Positions 1-9,717 of a stretch of 37,656 nt of DNA are shown here, piece by piece. Numbering within the stretch: the first letter of the stretch is position 1; every line of letters begins with the position of its first letter. The position numbers and the translations under genes were made by a program. The notes under the pieces are model-generated. The model worked only from the letters and a program-made list of their open reading frames with translations, was not told the DNA's origin and ran no database searches. Where the stretch lies: positions 1 through 37,656 of the forward strand of contig CALVJD010000036.1 of assembly GCA_944332005.1 (NCBI GenBank), written 5' to 3'. This DNA is from an uncultured Bacilli bacterium (GTDB lineage Bacteria; Bacillota_I; Bacilli_A; RF39; UBA660).

Positions 1-50
1 AAAATTTGATCATTTCATTGCTCGTATTTTCTTAATTAAAGGCATCATAA

Positions 51-72
51 AAGGATGATTTTCATCATCCTT
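51..72 (-). terminator. Possible terminator after the Hint surface-protein gene
   Basis: A perfect 9-bp inverted repeat (AAGGATGAT / ATCATCCTT, 4-nt loop) lies about 40 nt beyond the stop of the large surface-protein gene on the minus strand. Only a short T run follows it, so termination may be weak. Nothing else is recognisable in positions 1-110. Confidence 0.45.
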
Positions 73-110
73 CCATCCACAGTTACTTGTATCAATAATG
101 TCTACCAACA

Positions 111-2504
111 CTATTTGACAAAGAACCACTTTTTATATTGGGCAATAAAATGAATGCCATAAATTACTCCCACTTTATCATTAGGTTGATAAAGTTTATT
201 GTCAGAAGTATTTAACCAACCAACAAAATTTTCTTTCTCTTTTGGTTCTTTTAGAGTGTAATAAGAATCCATAGGAATTAAAAAATCAGTTTTATTTTCT
301 TCCGTTACAACATCGTCACTCGTCGTTACCATCCAAACTACTTTGCCATTTTTTCTCATTAAAGGAACAGTATTATCTTTTCCTAGGATCATTGCTAGAT
401 GTGGAATATCTAAAAGACCATGATTATATACATTTTTTGCTTCTTCCATTCGAAATCCCATAAATAAATGTTTTGGGAATACATCTTTAAACTGCTCATA
501 AGTAAATAAATCATGACTAGCTAGGAAAGCATCCCTTTCCTCTCCCCATACCATATTTTCTTTGAATGGATACATATAAGATGTTACTTTCGTTCCATCT
601 GTAGTTAAAAAATCATTTGCTAATATATTATGATATCTTGTTGACGTTACATGATAATAATAGGTATCTTCATATACGATTTCCATATCTGTAACTTTCA
701 CTGTATAATCATTTCCATCACGATCAAATTTGACAACTTCTGTTCCAATATGAAAATCACTAATTTCATTCACAATCGCATATCGATTAAGATCAGTACT
801 AAAAATTCCATGAGATCCATATGTTTTTAAAATAGTTCCATCACTAAATGTGGTCTTAAGGTAACTATCCGTTTTTTTCTTTTTCTCGATCCATACTGGA
901 TACTCATAGGAAATACGACCATTTTCATGATCATAAACCATAAGAAGATCATCATAATCAATATCTTCAATCGCTTTATAGCTACCATCTGCAAGACGAA
1001 CCATCGTACCTTCTATAAGACAAGAAGGATCACCCGCTTCAGCAGTTATTTGAATATCACCAGTTACGTTTCCAATCACTATTTCTCCACTACTCGAATC
1101 ATAGGTATAATCAGTTCCACTAGTAAGTGTTACCCCATTCATAACAACCGTAATTGCATTAGGCAATGATAATCCCCATCTAGATACTTCTAACGTAGCT
1201 GAATAACTAGAATGAATTAATGCTTGGCTAGATCCTGTTGCCTCTAATCGATCTAAGTTATAAGTAATATTATATATCCATCTTAAATTAGTGGATGATG
1301 TTTTCGATGCATATCCATTCGCAGTCGATGCATCTGCAACATCTTCTTCTCCAGAATTCCCAGCTTCATCCACTCCATAAACAGTAATCGTATAATTACC
1401 AGGAGTTAAATTAGAAAGTGTATAACTAGTAATAGCATTACCAGTGTGGTAAGTTTCCGTAGTTCCATTGGTTTCATTTTGAACGACAATCCCATAGTCA
1501 ACAATAGAAGAACCTCCCGTATCAACACGTGTCCAACTCACAATTGCTTGCCCTTCTACAGGGTTATTTTCACTTATTTGAAGTTTTACAGAACCAACCG
1601 TTGGCTTTTCATGGTCAGTCGCATTGATATCGATATCAACAAGTAATTTAATCTCATCGATACTAGCATCATCAATCATATTAGATGATAAAATTAAATT
1701 TGTTGTTGTCTCATCAGTTAAAAAAATACTTCCTTCTTTTACTTTTAAATAAAACGTATATTCTTCTTCCACATTAGCGGATATATGAAAACTAGTTATT
1801 TCTTTTCCTGTTTGATCCACTAATATGATATTTTCATTACTAGATCTAACATCAAAAATTCTTGCATAACGAAAGGTATTTACAACGGTCATAGTCATGG
1901 GTAAAAGTGTTCCTTCTCCACGTAAATCTCCAGATGTTGGAGTTACACTAGCATATAAATTACCTGTATTATCTTCAGAAGCAGAAGCTGTTCCATTGAC
2001 GATGACAGTGATTCCTCCTTGATTGCGATCAACACTAAAATCCAACGTTACTAAAACAGTAATTTCCTCACCAACGTCGATCAATTCTCCTGTCTCTAAT
2101 TCTTGCATAGTAGCTTCATTTATGATCGTTGAGCTTACATTCGGGACATAACCTTCTGGACCATCGATAATGGCATTCACTGGAAAACCTGTATAAGTAT
2201 AAGCATATAAAGAATTATTTTTAACCGTTACTCGATATGTAGCTGTAAAACTAGTAGATCTGCTAGAAACAGAAAATTCTATATGCATTCCTTCATAAAT
2301 AGGATCCGTATGACCCGTCAAATTTCTACTCTCACTATCGACAAACTGAGCATTGATAATTTCGATTCTTCCCGCTTTATTTAACGTGACATTACCATTC
2401 AAATTTAACGTTTCACCATATAAAGCATAACCGATTGTCATAAACGAGAGAGCAATCACAAAGAAGATAGGAATACTACTTTCCTTGAACAATTTTTTCC
2501 ACAT
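111..2504 (-). CDS. Large surface protein: camelysin-type N-terminus, FnIII, Hint domain, InlB-like B-repeat
   Basis: Numbering is from the Met at 2504. That start is preferred because GGAG lies 9 nt upstream; an in-frame ATG at 2519 adds five residues but has a weaker SD. A basic N-terminus and one hydrophobic segment (about 9-29) end in a TIGYALYGETLNLNGNV motif resembling TasA/camelysin SipW substrates. Beta-rich domains follow, then a fibronectin-III-like module (about 299-395, ending TVYGVDEAGNSG). A Hint (hedgehog/intein) domain runs from Cys495 (CLIEGTMVRLADGSYKAIED) through His565 (YGSHGIF) to HNILANDFLTTDG at about 625-637. The C-terminus (about 748-792, FVGW...YQPNDKV...HFIAQY) resembles an InlB/Listeria-Bacteroides B-repeat. 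The gene overlaps the DUF5305 gene by about 30 nt, so coupling is likely. Domain calls come from motifs only. The function is unknown; surface attachment or self-processing is inference. Confidence 0.8.
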   Translation of the reverse strand: MWKKLFKESSIPIFFVIALSFMTIGYALYGETLNLNGNVTLNKAGRIEIINAQFVDSESRNLTGHTDPIYEGMHIEFSVSSRSTSFTATYRVTVKNNSLYAYTYTGFPVNAIIDGPEGYVPNVSSTIINEATMQELETGELIDVGEEITVLVTLDFSVDRNQGGITVIVNGTASASEDNTGNLYASVTPTSGDLRGEGTLLPMTMTVVNTFRYARIFDVRSSNENIILVDQTGKEITSFHISANVEEEYTFYLKVKEGSIFLTDETTTNLILSSNMIDDASIDEIKLLVDIDINATDHEKPTVGSVKLQISENNPVEGQAIVSWTRVDTGGSSIVDYGIVVQNETNGTTETYHTGNAITSYTLSNLTPGNYTITVYGVDEAGNSGEEDVADASTANGYASKTSSTNLRWIYNITYNLDRLEATGSSQALIHSSYSATLEVSRWGLSLPNAITVVMNGVTLTSGTDYTYDSSSGEIVIGNVTGDIQITAEAGDPSCLIEGTMVRLADGSYKAIEDIDYDDLLMVYDHENGRISYEYPVWIEKKKKTDSYLKTTFSDGTILKTYGSHGIFSTDLNRYAIVNEISDFHIGTEVVKFDRDGNDYTVKVTDMEIVYEDTYYYHVTSTRYHNILANDFLTTDGTKVTSYMYPFKENMVWGEERDAFLASHDLFTYEQFKDVFPKHLFMGFRMEEAKNVYNHGLLDIPHLAMILGKDNTVPLMRKNGKVVWMVTTSDDVVTEENKTDFLIPMDSYYTLKEPKEKENFVGWLNTSDNKLYQPNDKVGVIYGIHFIAQYKKWFFVK

Positions 2505-3567
2505 TTCTATTTGCTCCATTCATCAACGTTTCTCTTTCAAGTTTATAATAGTAAATAAAGTCGTTACTAACCAGTAAAAAGATCGTTCCATCATTTGCCG
2601 TTATACAATTAATAGGATTCCTGATCTCACTATGAGCATCTAGCAATTCTTCAAAACTTGAAACTCCTAATACTTCCTTATTATCAAATTTAGGCATTTT
2701 GTCCAAATTGACCAATATACCATCATAAACCTTAAGAATTTTAGTTAGTTTCTTTTGATATTTTGAATCTACATGTGCGAATTGAAAGACTAAATATAGT
2801 AGATAAATTCCTAATAATCCAGAAATCACACAAAAAGCAATTGATAAAAATCTAGCGGCTTGATAAATAAAACCATTCTTTTCAATTCGATATGTGAGAA
2901 TTTCACCAGTTTCTTCCATCTCTGTCGTTTCGATTGGAACCTCTACTGTTTGACTAGTAAGAGGTATATCTAGTTCCAATTCAACATCTTTGACATTTCC
3001 TTTTCCAACTTGTTGATCAGTCACTAAAAAGCGTATTACCAAAACAACTTTCAAATTGCCTTCCATCGATACACCATATTCGCCTCTAAAATCTAATAAA
3101 ATTTGATTATATGTTCCATAATCAACACGAATACTATCGTTTAATGTCAATTGTGATTGATCCTTTATGGTCTTTCTTTCCATTTCTGATAAAATGAATT
3201 CTTCCGTATAATAATCGCTATTGGTAGTGGGTGAAGAAGCTTCTACTATTCCCTTGATATAATAAACGTATTCTCCACCTACTTCATCATTAAAAGATAT
3301 TTCATAATTATAATCAATCTCAATATCATCGATCAAACTTGTAATGTAAGCCATATTTTCATTTAAATATGGTTCGTCAAAAAAATCATTTGGTTTTAAA
3401 AATACTTTATAGCCAATATTTTTTTTATCCTGAAATGTAATAACCTTCGTATCATAATTATAGTAACCAAATCGAGCCAGCAAAAAAGCAATCACGGCAG
3501 CAAACACACATGACAGTAAAGCAATCAGTATAATAATTCCTCTTTTTGGCTTTCTCATTGTTTTCAT
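2476..3567 (-). CDS. DUF5305-like membrane protein
   Basis: The 363-residue protein has a basic N-terminus, a TM helix at about 11-32, an extracytoplasmic beta-rich domain of roughly 200 residues, a second TM helix at about 236-262 and a roughly 100-residue cytoplasmic tail. This layout, and its place next to a SipW-type signal peptidase, matches the DUF5305 family, which is often found beside SipW and camelysin-like genes. No catalytic motif is visible. It starts 12 nt after the peptidase stop and overlaps the following surface-protein gene, so the three are probably one transcript. A role as accessory factor or scaffold for exporting the camelysin-type proteins is inference. An ATG three codons downstream is an alternative start; the GGGGAG SD lies between good spacings for the two. 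Confidence 0.7.
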   Translation of the reverse strand: MKTMRKPKRGIIILIALLSCVFAAVIAFLLARFGYYNYDTKVITFQDKKNIGYKVFLKPNDFFDEPYLNENMAYITSLIDDIEIDYNYEISFNDEVGGEYVYYIKGIVEASSPTTNSDYYTEEFILSEMERKTIKDQSQLTLNDSIRVDYGTYNQILLDFRGEYGVSMEGNLKVVLVIRFLVTDQQVGKGNVKDVELELDIPLTSQTVEVPIETTEMEETGEILTYRIEKNGFIYQAARFLSIAFCVISGLLGIYLLYLVFQFAHVDSKYQKKLTKILKVYDGILVNLDKMPKFDNKEVLGVSSFEELLDAHSEIRNPINCITANDGTIFLLVSNDFIYYYKLERETLMNGANRNVEKIVQGK

Positions 3568-3579
3568 AGACTCCCCTTT

Positions 3580-4704
3580 TTAAAAAGTTTCATTTAACCA
3601 TACAGTTGGTTTCCCTATATATTTCACAATATATTTGACAACACCTAAAACATCCTTTTCTCTTACTAGAGTATTATCAGGCGTCGGATTATTATCTCCT
3701 TTGGTACGAAAGTAAAGTTCTCCTCGATCTATTTCAATATCGATGACACGATGTGTTACCACATTCATACCTGTATTAAAGACCAGAATATCTCCCTCTT
3801 TTACATCTTTTCCACTCATTTTCTGATATATTACTGCATCCCCCTTGGCATATACAGGATTCATCGAATCCGATCCAATGGCAATCATTTTATAATCAAA
3901 AACCCCAGATACTAAAATGATAATTAAAGTTAAAAACATAATTGATGGAATCGTAATTAACTTCGCTAGATATGGTTTCATCTTCTGTCTAGCTTTTTCC
4001 CTATATGTAACAATTTTTTTCATGACAATATAAACTATGAATGGAAAAATTAAAAGTAAACTCGCCCTAATAAACGAACCTAACGCTGGGAAAATAGGTA
4101 AAATATATGGTGCGATCGAAAATGATAAACTATATAATAAAACAGGTACAAAATCAATATGATAAGTTATGTAACTGTATACAAATTGTTTTGCAATTGT
4201 CGGTATCACCGTTATACATATAAAATCAAATATCAAATAAAAATTATTTAAATTGGAATGAACAGCTATATTGACAATGTCCATAATAATATAAAAAATT
4301 GTCAATAAAATAATCGGTCTTTTATTTATTTTAGATTGATTTGCCACTGAAGAACGAATCAATTCTTGAAATAAAACTACAAATCCGATCGGTATAATGT
4401 TTACAAGAATAGATTTTAAAGAATGACTATATACCGATCTTGTAAATCCTGTAAAACAACCCAATAGATATATAACAATTAGATATATCAATAAAAGCAC
4501 AATCATGTAACGAATGCTTATACGCTTTAAATAATTTTTATTTCTATTCAATCCTAAAAAAGCTAAAATTACAATAAAAAATATTGTGTAAAATATGATA
4601 TCAAAGTATTCCAGTATAAAGACATTGGACGATAGAAAAATTTTAGAAAATACATAGATGAATAACATTAAAATTTCAATAATATAAATATCTGTTCTTT
4701 TCAT
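3580..4704 (-). CDS. sipW: SipW-type (S26B) signal peptidase I with a large N-terminal membrane domain
   Basis: The C-terminal 110 residues form an S26 signal peptidase of the ER/SipW type. Ser280 in IGSDSMNP is the predicted nucleophile, and His318 in VTHRVIDI takes the place of the Lys found in ordinary bacterial enzymes. KGDNNPTPD (335-343) supplies the late conserved Asp box. In B. subtilis SipW matures TasA and TapA. Here the protein is 374 residues against about 190 for SipW, because roughly 270 residues with about seven hydrophobic segments precede the catalytic domain. The gene lies between the camelysin-like gene and the DUF5305 gene, so the neighbours are its likely substrates. A strong hairpin sits just upstream, and no well-placed SD is seen before the ATG (GAGG lies 19 nt away inside the hairpin arm), so translation may be low. 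Confidence 0.85.
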   Translation of the reverse strand: MKRTDIYIIEILMLFIYVFSKIFLSSNVFILEYFDIIFYTIFFIVILAFLGLNRNKNYLKRISIRYMIVLLLIYLIVIYLLGCFTGFTRSVYSHSLKSILVNIIPIGFVVLFQELIRSSVANQSKINKRPIILLTIFYIIMDIVNIAVHSNLNNFYLIFDFICITVIPTIAKQFVYSYITYHIDFVPVLLYSLSFSIAPYILPIFPALGSFIRASLLLIFPFIVYIVMKKIVTYREKARQKMKPYLAKLITIPSIMFLTLIIILVSGVFDYKMIAIGSDSMNPVYAKGDAVIYQKMSGKDVKEGDILVFNTGMNVVTHRVIDIEIDRGELYFRTKGDNNPTPDNTLVREKDVLGVVKYIVKYIGKPTVWLNETF

Positions 4705-4714
4705 AAAATATCTA

Positions 4715-4746
4715 TTTTAACTACCTCTTTTTAGAGGTAGTTAAAA
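4715..4746 (-). terminator. Hairpin between the camelysin-like gene and sipW
   Basis: A perfect 14-bp inverted repeat (TTTTAACTACCTCT / AGAGGTAGTTAAAA, 4-nt loop) fills the gap between the two genes. On the minus strand the AGAGGTAG arm is followed by TTAAAATAGATATTTT, so termination is probably partial. It would give abundant substrate mRNA and little peptidase mRNA; that is inference. Confidence 0.65.
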
Positions 4747-4762
4747 CATAAGAATTGTTATA

Positions 4763-5320
4763 TTATGCTGATGGTTCCGTGTAAACTAATGTTGCTGTCA
4801 ATGTGGCTTGAACATTATTACTTGGTAAATCATCAGGATTTTCTGGCGCAACGTAAGAAACTCTTACAGTAAATTCTTCCGTTTGTGTACTTTGTAATAC
4901 TGTCGCATCTGCCACTGTATTGCTTGCTTGATCATAAGTAGTACCATTATATACAACTTCGAATTTCAAATAATTTTCATGTCCGGTTGTACCTGCCAAC
5001 GTAATTTCTTGTAATTGTGCATCAATAGTACCATTATTAATCACATCAACAGTAAATTCAAAAACATCCCCTGGTTCTGTTAACGTTACTTCATAAGTTA
5101 CGCTCGTTCCATTAATAGATGGAGTTCCAGTTGCAGCAATATCTCCAGTTTGCGTATATGAACCCTCATCGAAAGCTACATCCCAACTTGCTTTTTTGAT
5201 GCTAGCTGTACCGTTGATTGTCAAATTAGCACTGAATGTTGCAAAACCAATTGCCATAATAACAACAGCTACCACAAGTAAAATAATAATAATGCCAGAA
5301 TAACTAATTCTCTTTTCCAT
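4763..5320 (-). CDS. Camelysin/TasA-like SipW-dependent surface protein
   Basis: This 185-residue protein has a basic start and one strong hydrophobic stretch (about 8-30), ending in AIGFATFSANLTINGTASIK. That is the hallmark of SipW-processed TasA/CalY (peptidase M73 family) proteins. The remainder is a Thr/Val/Asn-rich beta-sandwich-like domain containing NNGTIDAQLQ, as seen in these families. A very strong SD (GGGAGGAGGGG) precedes the ATG. It is the first gene of the cluster and lies upstream of its presumed peptidase. By analogy it could form matrix fibres or a surface layer; any protease activity is doubtful because no HExxH motif is present. Confidence 0.8.
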   Translation of the reverse strand: MEKRISYSGIIIILLVVAVVIMAIGFATFSANLTINGTASIKKASWDVAFDEGSYTQTGDIAATGTPSINGTSVTYEVTLTEPGDVFEFTVDVINNGTIDAQLQEITLAGTTGHENYLKFEVVYNGTTYDQASNTVADATVLQSTQTEEFTVRVSYVAPENPDDLPSNNVQATLTATLVYTEPSA

Positions 5321-5402
5321 ATGCCCCTCCTCCCTACTTTGATTGTGTCAGAAATTTCGTTTCCAACAATGAACACGTAATGTTACTTACTGTGTTTATT
5401 TA

Positions 5403-5431
5403 AAATTATCATATTTTTATATGAATTTCAA
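5403..5431 (-). promoter_or_regulatory. Candidate promoter of the camelysin-like cluster
   Basis: On the minus strand TTGAAA (5426-5431) is followed after 17 nt by TAATTT (5403-5408); GATAAT at 5405-5410 is an alternative -10. It is the best sigma-A-like match in the very AT-rich 5321-5587 gap, which holds no ORF. Confidence 0.35.
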
Positions 5432-5587
5432 TATTTTTTTCGACATATTTTTCTTTTTTTATAATACAAAATATCCAAAAAATGAAAATATGCTTCAAAA
5501 AGAAACTAACCTCCATTTTTTATATATATGATTACTTTTTTTAAAATCCCATCGATAAGGAAAGACAAAAGAACATAAAAAATATTA

Positions 5588-6205
5588 TCATTTTTTGATA
5601 ATATACATTTTCTGATTCATATAGAATGCATAAAATACTTCTTCTAAATCAATTTGTTTCTTTTTTAATACATTCATAAGCCACGAAACATCTTTTCTTA
5701 TTTTTTGTATCTTTTCTTGATCGATGCGACCATCTACGATTAGTGGTAATGGCTGATCGTGCGTATTTCGCAAAATCGATAATTTTCCATTGGTTTTTAA
5801 AATCGCACAGGGAACTTCTTCAATGCTATGATACCCTTGTTCATGAAGAGCTGACAATAGCTGATCAAAACGGTAGTGCAAACTTGCCATCTTTTGAAAA
5901 TTCAAAGTTCCATCTTTAATGATCACGGTTGGTTTTCGACCGATCCAATCACGTAGTCTTCGATGATGCTTGATCCTGTAATAAAATAAAAATTGCAATA
6001 TTATTAAAGTGGCGATGGGAATTAGTAGCATCCATAAAAAACGGTCATTTGTAATGAGCATAAAAAAGAATAATTCGACTATTAATAAACTTACTAAAAA
6101 TTCTATCATCGTAAGTTTTCCTACCTCTTTTTTACCAATCATACGATCGATCAGAACAATCAAAACATACAAAAGAATGGTCTTTATAATTATGATCAGA
6201 TACAT
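5588..6205 (-). CDS. DUF421 (YetF/YcaP-type) membrane protein
   Basis: The 205-residue protein has two or three N-terminal hydrophobic segments (about 1-18, 35-53, 58-75) and then a soluble domain containing RDWIGRKPTVIIKDG, the usual junction of YetF-type DUF421 proteins, followed by LPLIVDGRI. Its length is typical of the family. Members occur in many spore formers, some in sporulation-linked loci, but their biochemical role is poorly known. The AGGTGATATTATG start context is convincing. It is transcribed alone and divergently from the small membrane-protein gene at 6394. Confidence 0.8.
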   Translation of the reverse strand: MYLIIIIKTILLYVLIVLIDRMIGKKEVGKLTMIEFLVSLLIVELFFFMLITNDRFLWMLLIPIATLIILQFLFYYRIKHHRRLRDWIGRKPTVIIKDGTLNFQKMASLHYRFDQLLSALHEQGYHSIEEVPCAILKTNGKLSILRNTHDQPLPLIVDGRIDQEKIQKIRKDVSWLMNVLKKKQIDLEEVFYAFYMNQKMYIIKK

Positions 6206-6258
6206 AATATCACCTATTTTATACTGTACAAAGGTAAATCAAAATATCCAAACAAATT

Positions 6259-6287
6259 TTGACATTAACTTACCTCACGATCATACT
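6259..6287 (+). promoter_or_regulatory. Candidate promoter of the TIGR04086-type gene
   Basis: TTGACA (6259-6264), a 17-nt spacer and CATACT (6282-6287) are followed by a leader of about 100 nt before the ATG at 6394. The -35 is perfect and the -10 matches four of six. Confidence 0.4.
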
Positions 6288-6393
6288 ATCTTTGTTATAT
6301 CTTCCACATCATACTCCAATCTTCTTATGAAAATGCACTTTTCGATGGTATAAAAAAAATTTCGCATCATACATTTTATTAGGAGGAATTACG

Positions 6394-6774
6394 ATGCATC
6401 ATATTTTTGAATTAAAGAAATTAGGAAAAGCATTCTTATATTTATTAGGCTTTTTATTTGTTTTAACTTTCTTAATGACAGTCTTACATTATTTTCATAT
6501 TATTCCATATCAATTCGTAACCATTTTAAAACTAGTGATTCCCATTCTTTCTCTTTTCGTTAGTGGTTTTGTTTTAGCAAAGAATTCCAAAGAAAAAGGT
6601 TGGTTAGAAGGAATAAAAATAGGACTTATTTTTCTAGTGATACTAGTGTTATTTGACTATTTAGGACTCCACAAAAGTTTTCAATGGAAAGATCTTATTT
6701 ATTATTTCATTCTACTCGTTGGTAGTCTCTTTGGAGGCATGGTAGGAATCAATTTTACGTCAAAAGAAAAATAA
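6394..6774 (+). CDS. TIGR04086-type small membrane protein
   Basis: This 126-residue protein has four predicted TM helices (about 13-35, 40-61, 74-90, 101-120) with short loops; GWLEGIKIGLIFLVI and LLVGSLFGGMVGINF are typical of the TIGR04086 family. Members usually sit near tgt and yajC in Firmicutes, and here the gene is convergent with tgt, which supports the call. The function is unknown. A textbook SD (AGGAGG, 7-nt spacing) fixes the start. It is one of only two plus-strand genes in the window. Confidence 0.7.
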   Translation: MHHIFELKKLGKAFLYLLGFLFVLTFLMTVLHYFHIIPYQFVTILKLVIPILSLFVSGFVLAKNSKEKGWLEGIKIGLIFLVILVLFDYLGLHKSFQWKDLIYYFILLVGSLFGGMVGINFTSKEK

Positions 6775-6799
6775 ACTAGCTAGCTAGTTTATTTTTTTT
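6769..6799 (+). terminator. Terminator shared by the convergent TIGR04086-type gene and tgt
   Basis: An 11-bp stem (AAATAAACTAG / CTAGTTTATTT, loop CTAG) overlaps the stop codon and is followed by a T run to 6799. An A-rich flank on the left lets it work on the minus strand after tgt as well. Confidence 0.85.
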
Positions 6800-6805
6800 G
6801 TCGAA

Positions 6806-8014
<1,209 letters not shown>

Positions 8015-9361
8015 TCATCGATGATATTTTTCTTCGATCGTACGTGCTACTTCAGAAAGACCTAAAGCATGAGATCCTTTTACTAAAATCATACAATCAT
8101 GCCACTCATTTTCCCATATTTTTTGAATCATTTCTTCTAAAGTTTCAAAATAAGTTCCCATTAATACTTTATGTTTTAAATGTTCGAACTCATGACCGGT
8201 CATCCACACTTCACTATTTTTAATATGATTAATTTGTTTAATAAGTTCAGTATGGATTCGTGTACTATGACGACCCAATTCCAATATATCACCAGCAATA
8301 ATTAACTTGGGACGCTTATCCTCTTTTAATAAATGAAGAGCCGAACGATATGATTCGATACTGGCATTATAACTGTCATCAATTAAAGTAATACGATGAT
8401 TTAATTCTTTAACTTGTAAACGATGGTCAATACTAGCGCTTGTTGCGATGCGATGGATACATTCTTCGATCGGAATATCAAAATTAAGACCAACCATGAT
8501 GGCCATCGAAATCAAATGCGGATAGTGTTCTCCAGGGTAAGGAAATTTCACGAGATATTTCTTTTTACGATAACGAAGCAAGAAAGATGTACCTTTACGA
8601 TCGATTTCGATATCGCCAATACGCATTTCATTTTTGTGTCTTCTACCACATTTAACACAACTGATATGATCGGTATTCCGCAACTTTTTTAAAAAATGAT
8701 CATCTCCATTTACGATTAGTAAGCCATTATTCATACCCTCTATAATTTCCATTTTGGCCTTAAAAATATTTCGTTTGCTTCCTAAATTGCCAATATGAGA
8801 AGTTCCAATATTCGTAATCAAGGCGACATCTGGTTTTGCAATATGGGATAGTTTACGAATTTCACCGACATGATTCATGCCAAGTTCCGTTATAATCACA
8901 TCATACTCTCCATTTAATTTGAGTAGTGTCATAGGTAACCCGATATGATTATTTTGATTCCCTTCATTTTTTAAAATACGATAACTAGGCTCTAACACAC
9001 AAGCAATCAATTCTTTTAACGTTGTCTTTCCTACACTTCCCGTTACCGCAATTAAAGGAATCTTATAACGATCTCGATAAGCAGCACCTAAAGATGCTAA
9101 AGCATCATAAGTATTTTCGACTTGAATCAAATTCCAATCTTTTTTCTTTGGTATTTTTTCTGAAACAATCGCGACACTACAGCCCTTTTGAAATGCCTCT
9201 TCCACATAATCGTGACCATTAAAAGAAAGTCCTTTTAGTGCAATAAAAACATTTCCCTTCTCGATTGTTCTCGTATCCGTACTGTAACCCGTTACTTTCA
9301 CTTTCTTTTTAAAAGCAACTAAAGTTCCATTTGTGATACGTGCTAAAGTTTCTAACGTCAT
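8015..9361 (-). CDS. murF: UDP-N-acetylmuramoyl-tripeptide:D-Ala-D-Ala ligase
   Basis: MurF adds D-Ala-D-Ala to UDP-MurNAc-tripeptide, the last cytoplasmic step of the peptidoglycan stem peptide. Numbering is from Met at 9361 (GGAG SD 7 nt away); 23 upstream in-frame residues look unlike MurF. The ATP loop TGSVGKTT is at about 107-114. EGNQNNHIGLP, ELGMNHVGEI, ITNIGTSHIG, DDSYNAS and the C-terminal GDILELG complete the Mur-ligase fingerprint. Length 448 is typical. The substrate assignment to MurF rather than MurC/D/E rests on EGNxNNxIGxP and GDILELG. It lies downstream of yneF behind a terminator. Confidence 0.95.
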   Translation of the reverse strand: MTLETLARITNGTLVAFKKKVKVTGYSTDTRTIEKGNVFIALKGLSFNGHDYVEEAFQKGCSVAIVSEKIPKKKDWNLIQVENTYDALASLGAAYRDRYKIPLIAVTGSVGKTTLKELIACVLEPSYRILKNEGNQNNHIGLPMTLLKLNGEYDVIITELGMNHVGEIRKLSHIAKPDVALITNIGTSHIGNLGSKRNIFKAKMEIIEGMNNGLLIVNGDDHFLKKLRNTDHISCVKCGRRHKNEMRIGDIEIDRKGTSFLLRYRKKKYLVKFPYPGEHYPHLISMAIMVGLNFDIPIEECIHRIATSASIDHRLQVKELNHRITLIDDSYNASIESYRSALHLLKEDKRPKLIIAGDILELGRHSTRIHTELIKQINHIKNSEVWMTGHEFEHLKHKVLMGTYFETLEEMIQKIWENEWHDCMILVKGSHALGLSEVARTIEEKYHR

Positions 9362-9417
9362 CTTTTCACTCCAAACTATTATTACAATATATGAGTGAAA
9401 AAAGAATTTATGCGTAC

Positions 9418-9449
9418 ATAAAAAATACAATAGCTTAACTATTGTATTT
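9418..9449 (-). terminator. Terminator after yneF
   Basis: An 11-bp stem (AAATACAATAG / CTATTGTATTT, 5-nt loop) overlaps the yneF stop and is followed by T residues on the minus strand. It separates the sirA-yneF unit from murF. Confidence 0.8.
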
Positions 9450-9662
9450 GCTCATCTGTTTCATCATTTGGTTCACCTGTTTTTGACTAGGTGTTCTCCC
9501 CATTTGACTCATCATTGCTTTGATCATTTGTTCATTAATTGGTGGATTTTTTTGCATGTACTTCTGCATATATTTACGAGCTAAAAAGAAACCCGCAATC
9601 GCACCTACGACAAGTCCACCAAAAATTTGTAATAAATCTATAAAAAATGCTCCCCAGTTCAT
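9435..9662 (-). CDS. yneF: YneF family (UPF0154) small membrane protein
   Basis: The 75-residue protein has one N-terminal TM helix (about 5-28, [18 protein letters not shown]) and a cytoplasmic tail with [20 protein letters not shown], the signature of YneF/UPF0154. The function is unknown. An AAGGAGG SD fixes the start. It lies 55 nt after the SirA-like gene with no terminator between them, as yneF follows sirA (yneE) in B. subtilis. Confidence 0.93.
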   Translation of the reverse strand: MNWGAFFIDLLQIFGGLVVGAIAGFFLARKYMQKYMQKNPPINEQMIKAMMSQMGRTPSQKQVNQMMKQMSKYNS

Positions 9663-9717
9663 ATTTTTCTATCCTCCTTGTTAACATTGTACTAAATTTT
9701 ACCACTTTTTTCAAGTC

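Noticed and set aside
500-1022. Protein-splicing intein in the large surface protein
   Set aside because: The C-terminal His-Asn and following nucleophile are missing; TTDG is found instead, so a Hint/Hog-like domain is a better description.
927-1646. Plus-strand ORFs of 66-80 codons inside the surface-protein gene (and similar ones inside tgt, murF, ftsZ, murB)
   Set aside because: They lie antisense to strong coding genes, lack SD sequences and encode low-complexity translations of the reverse strand.
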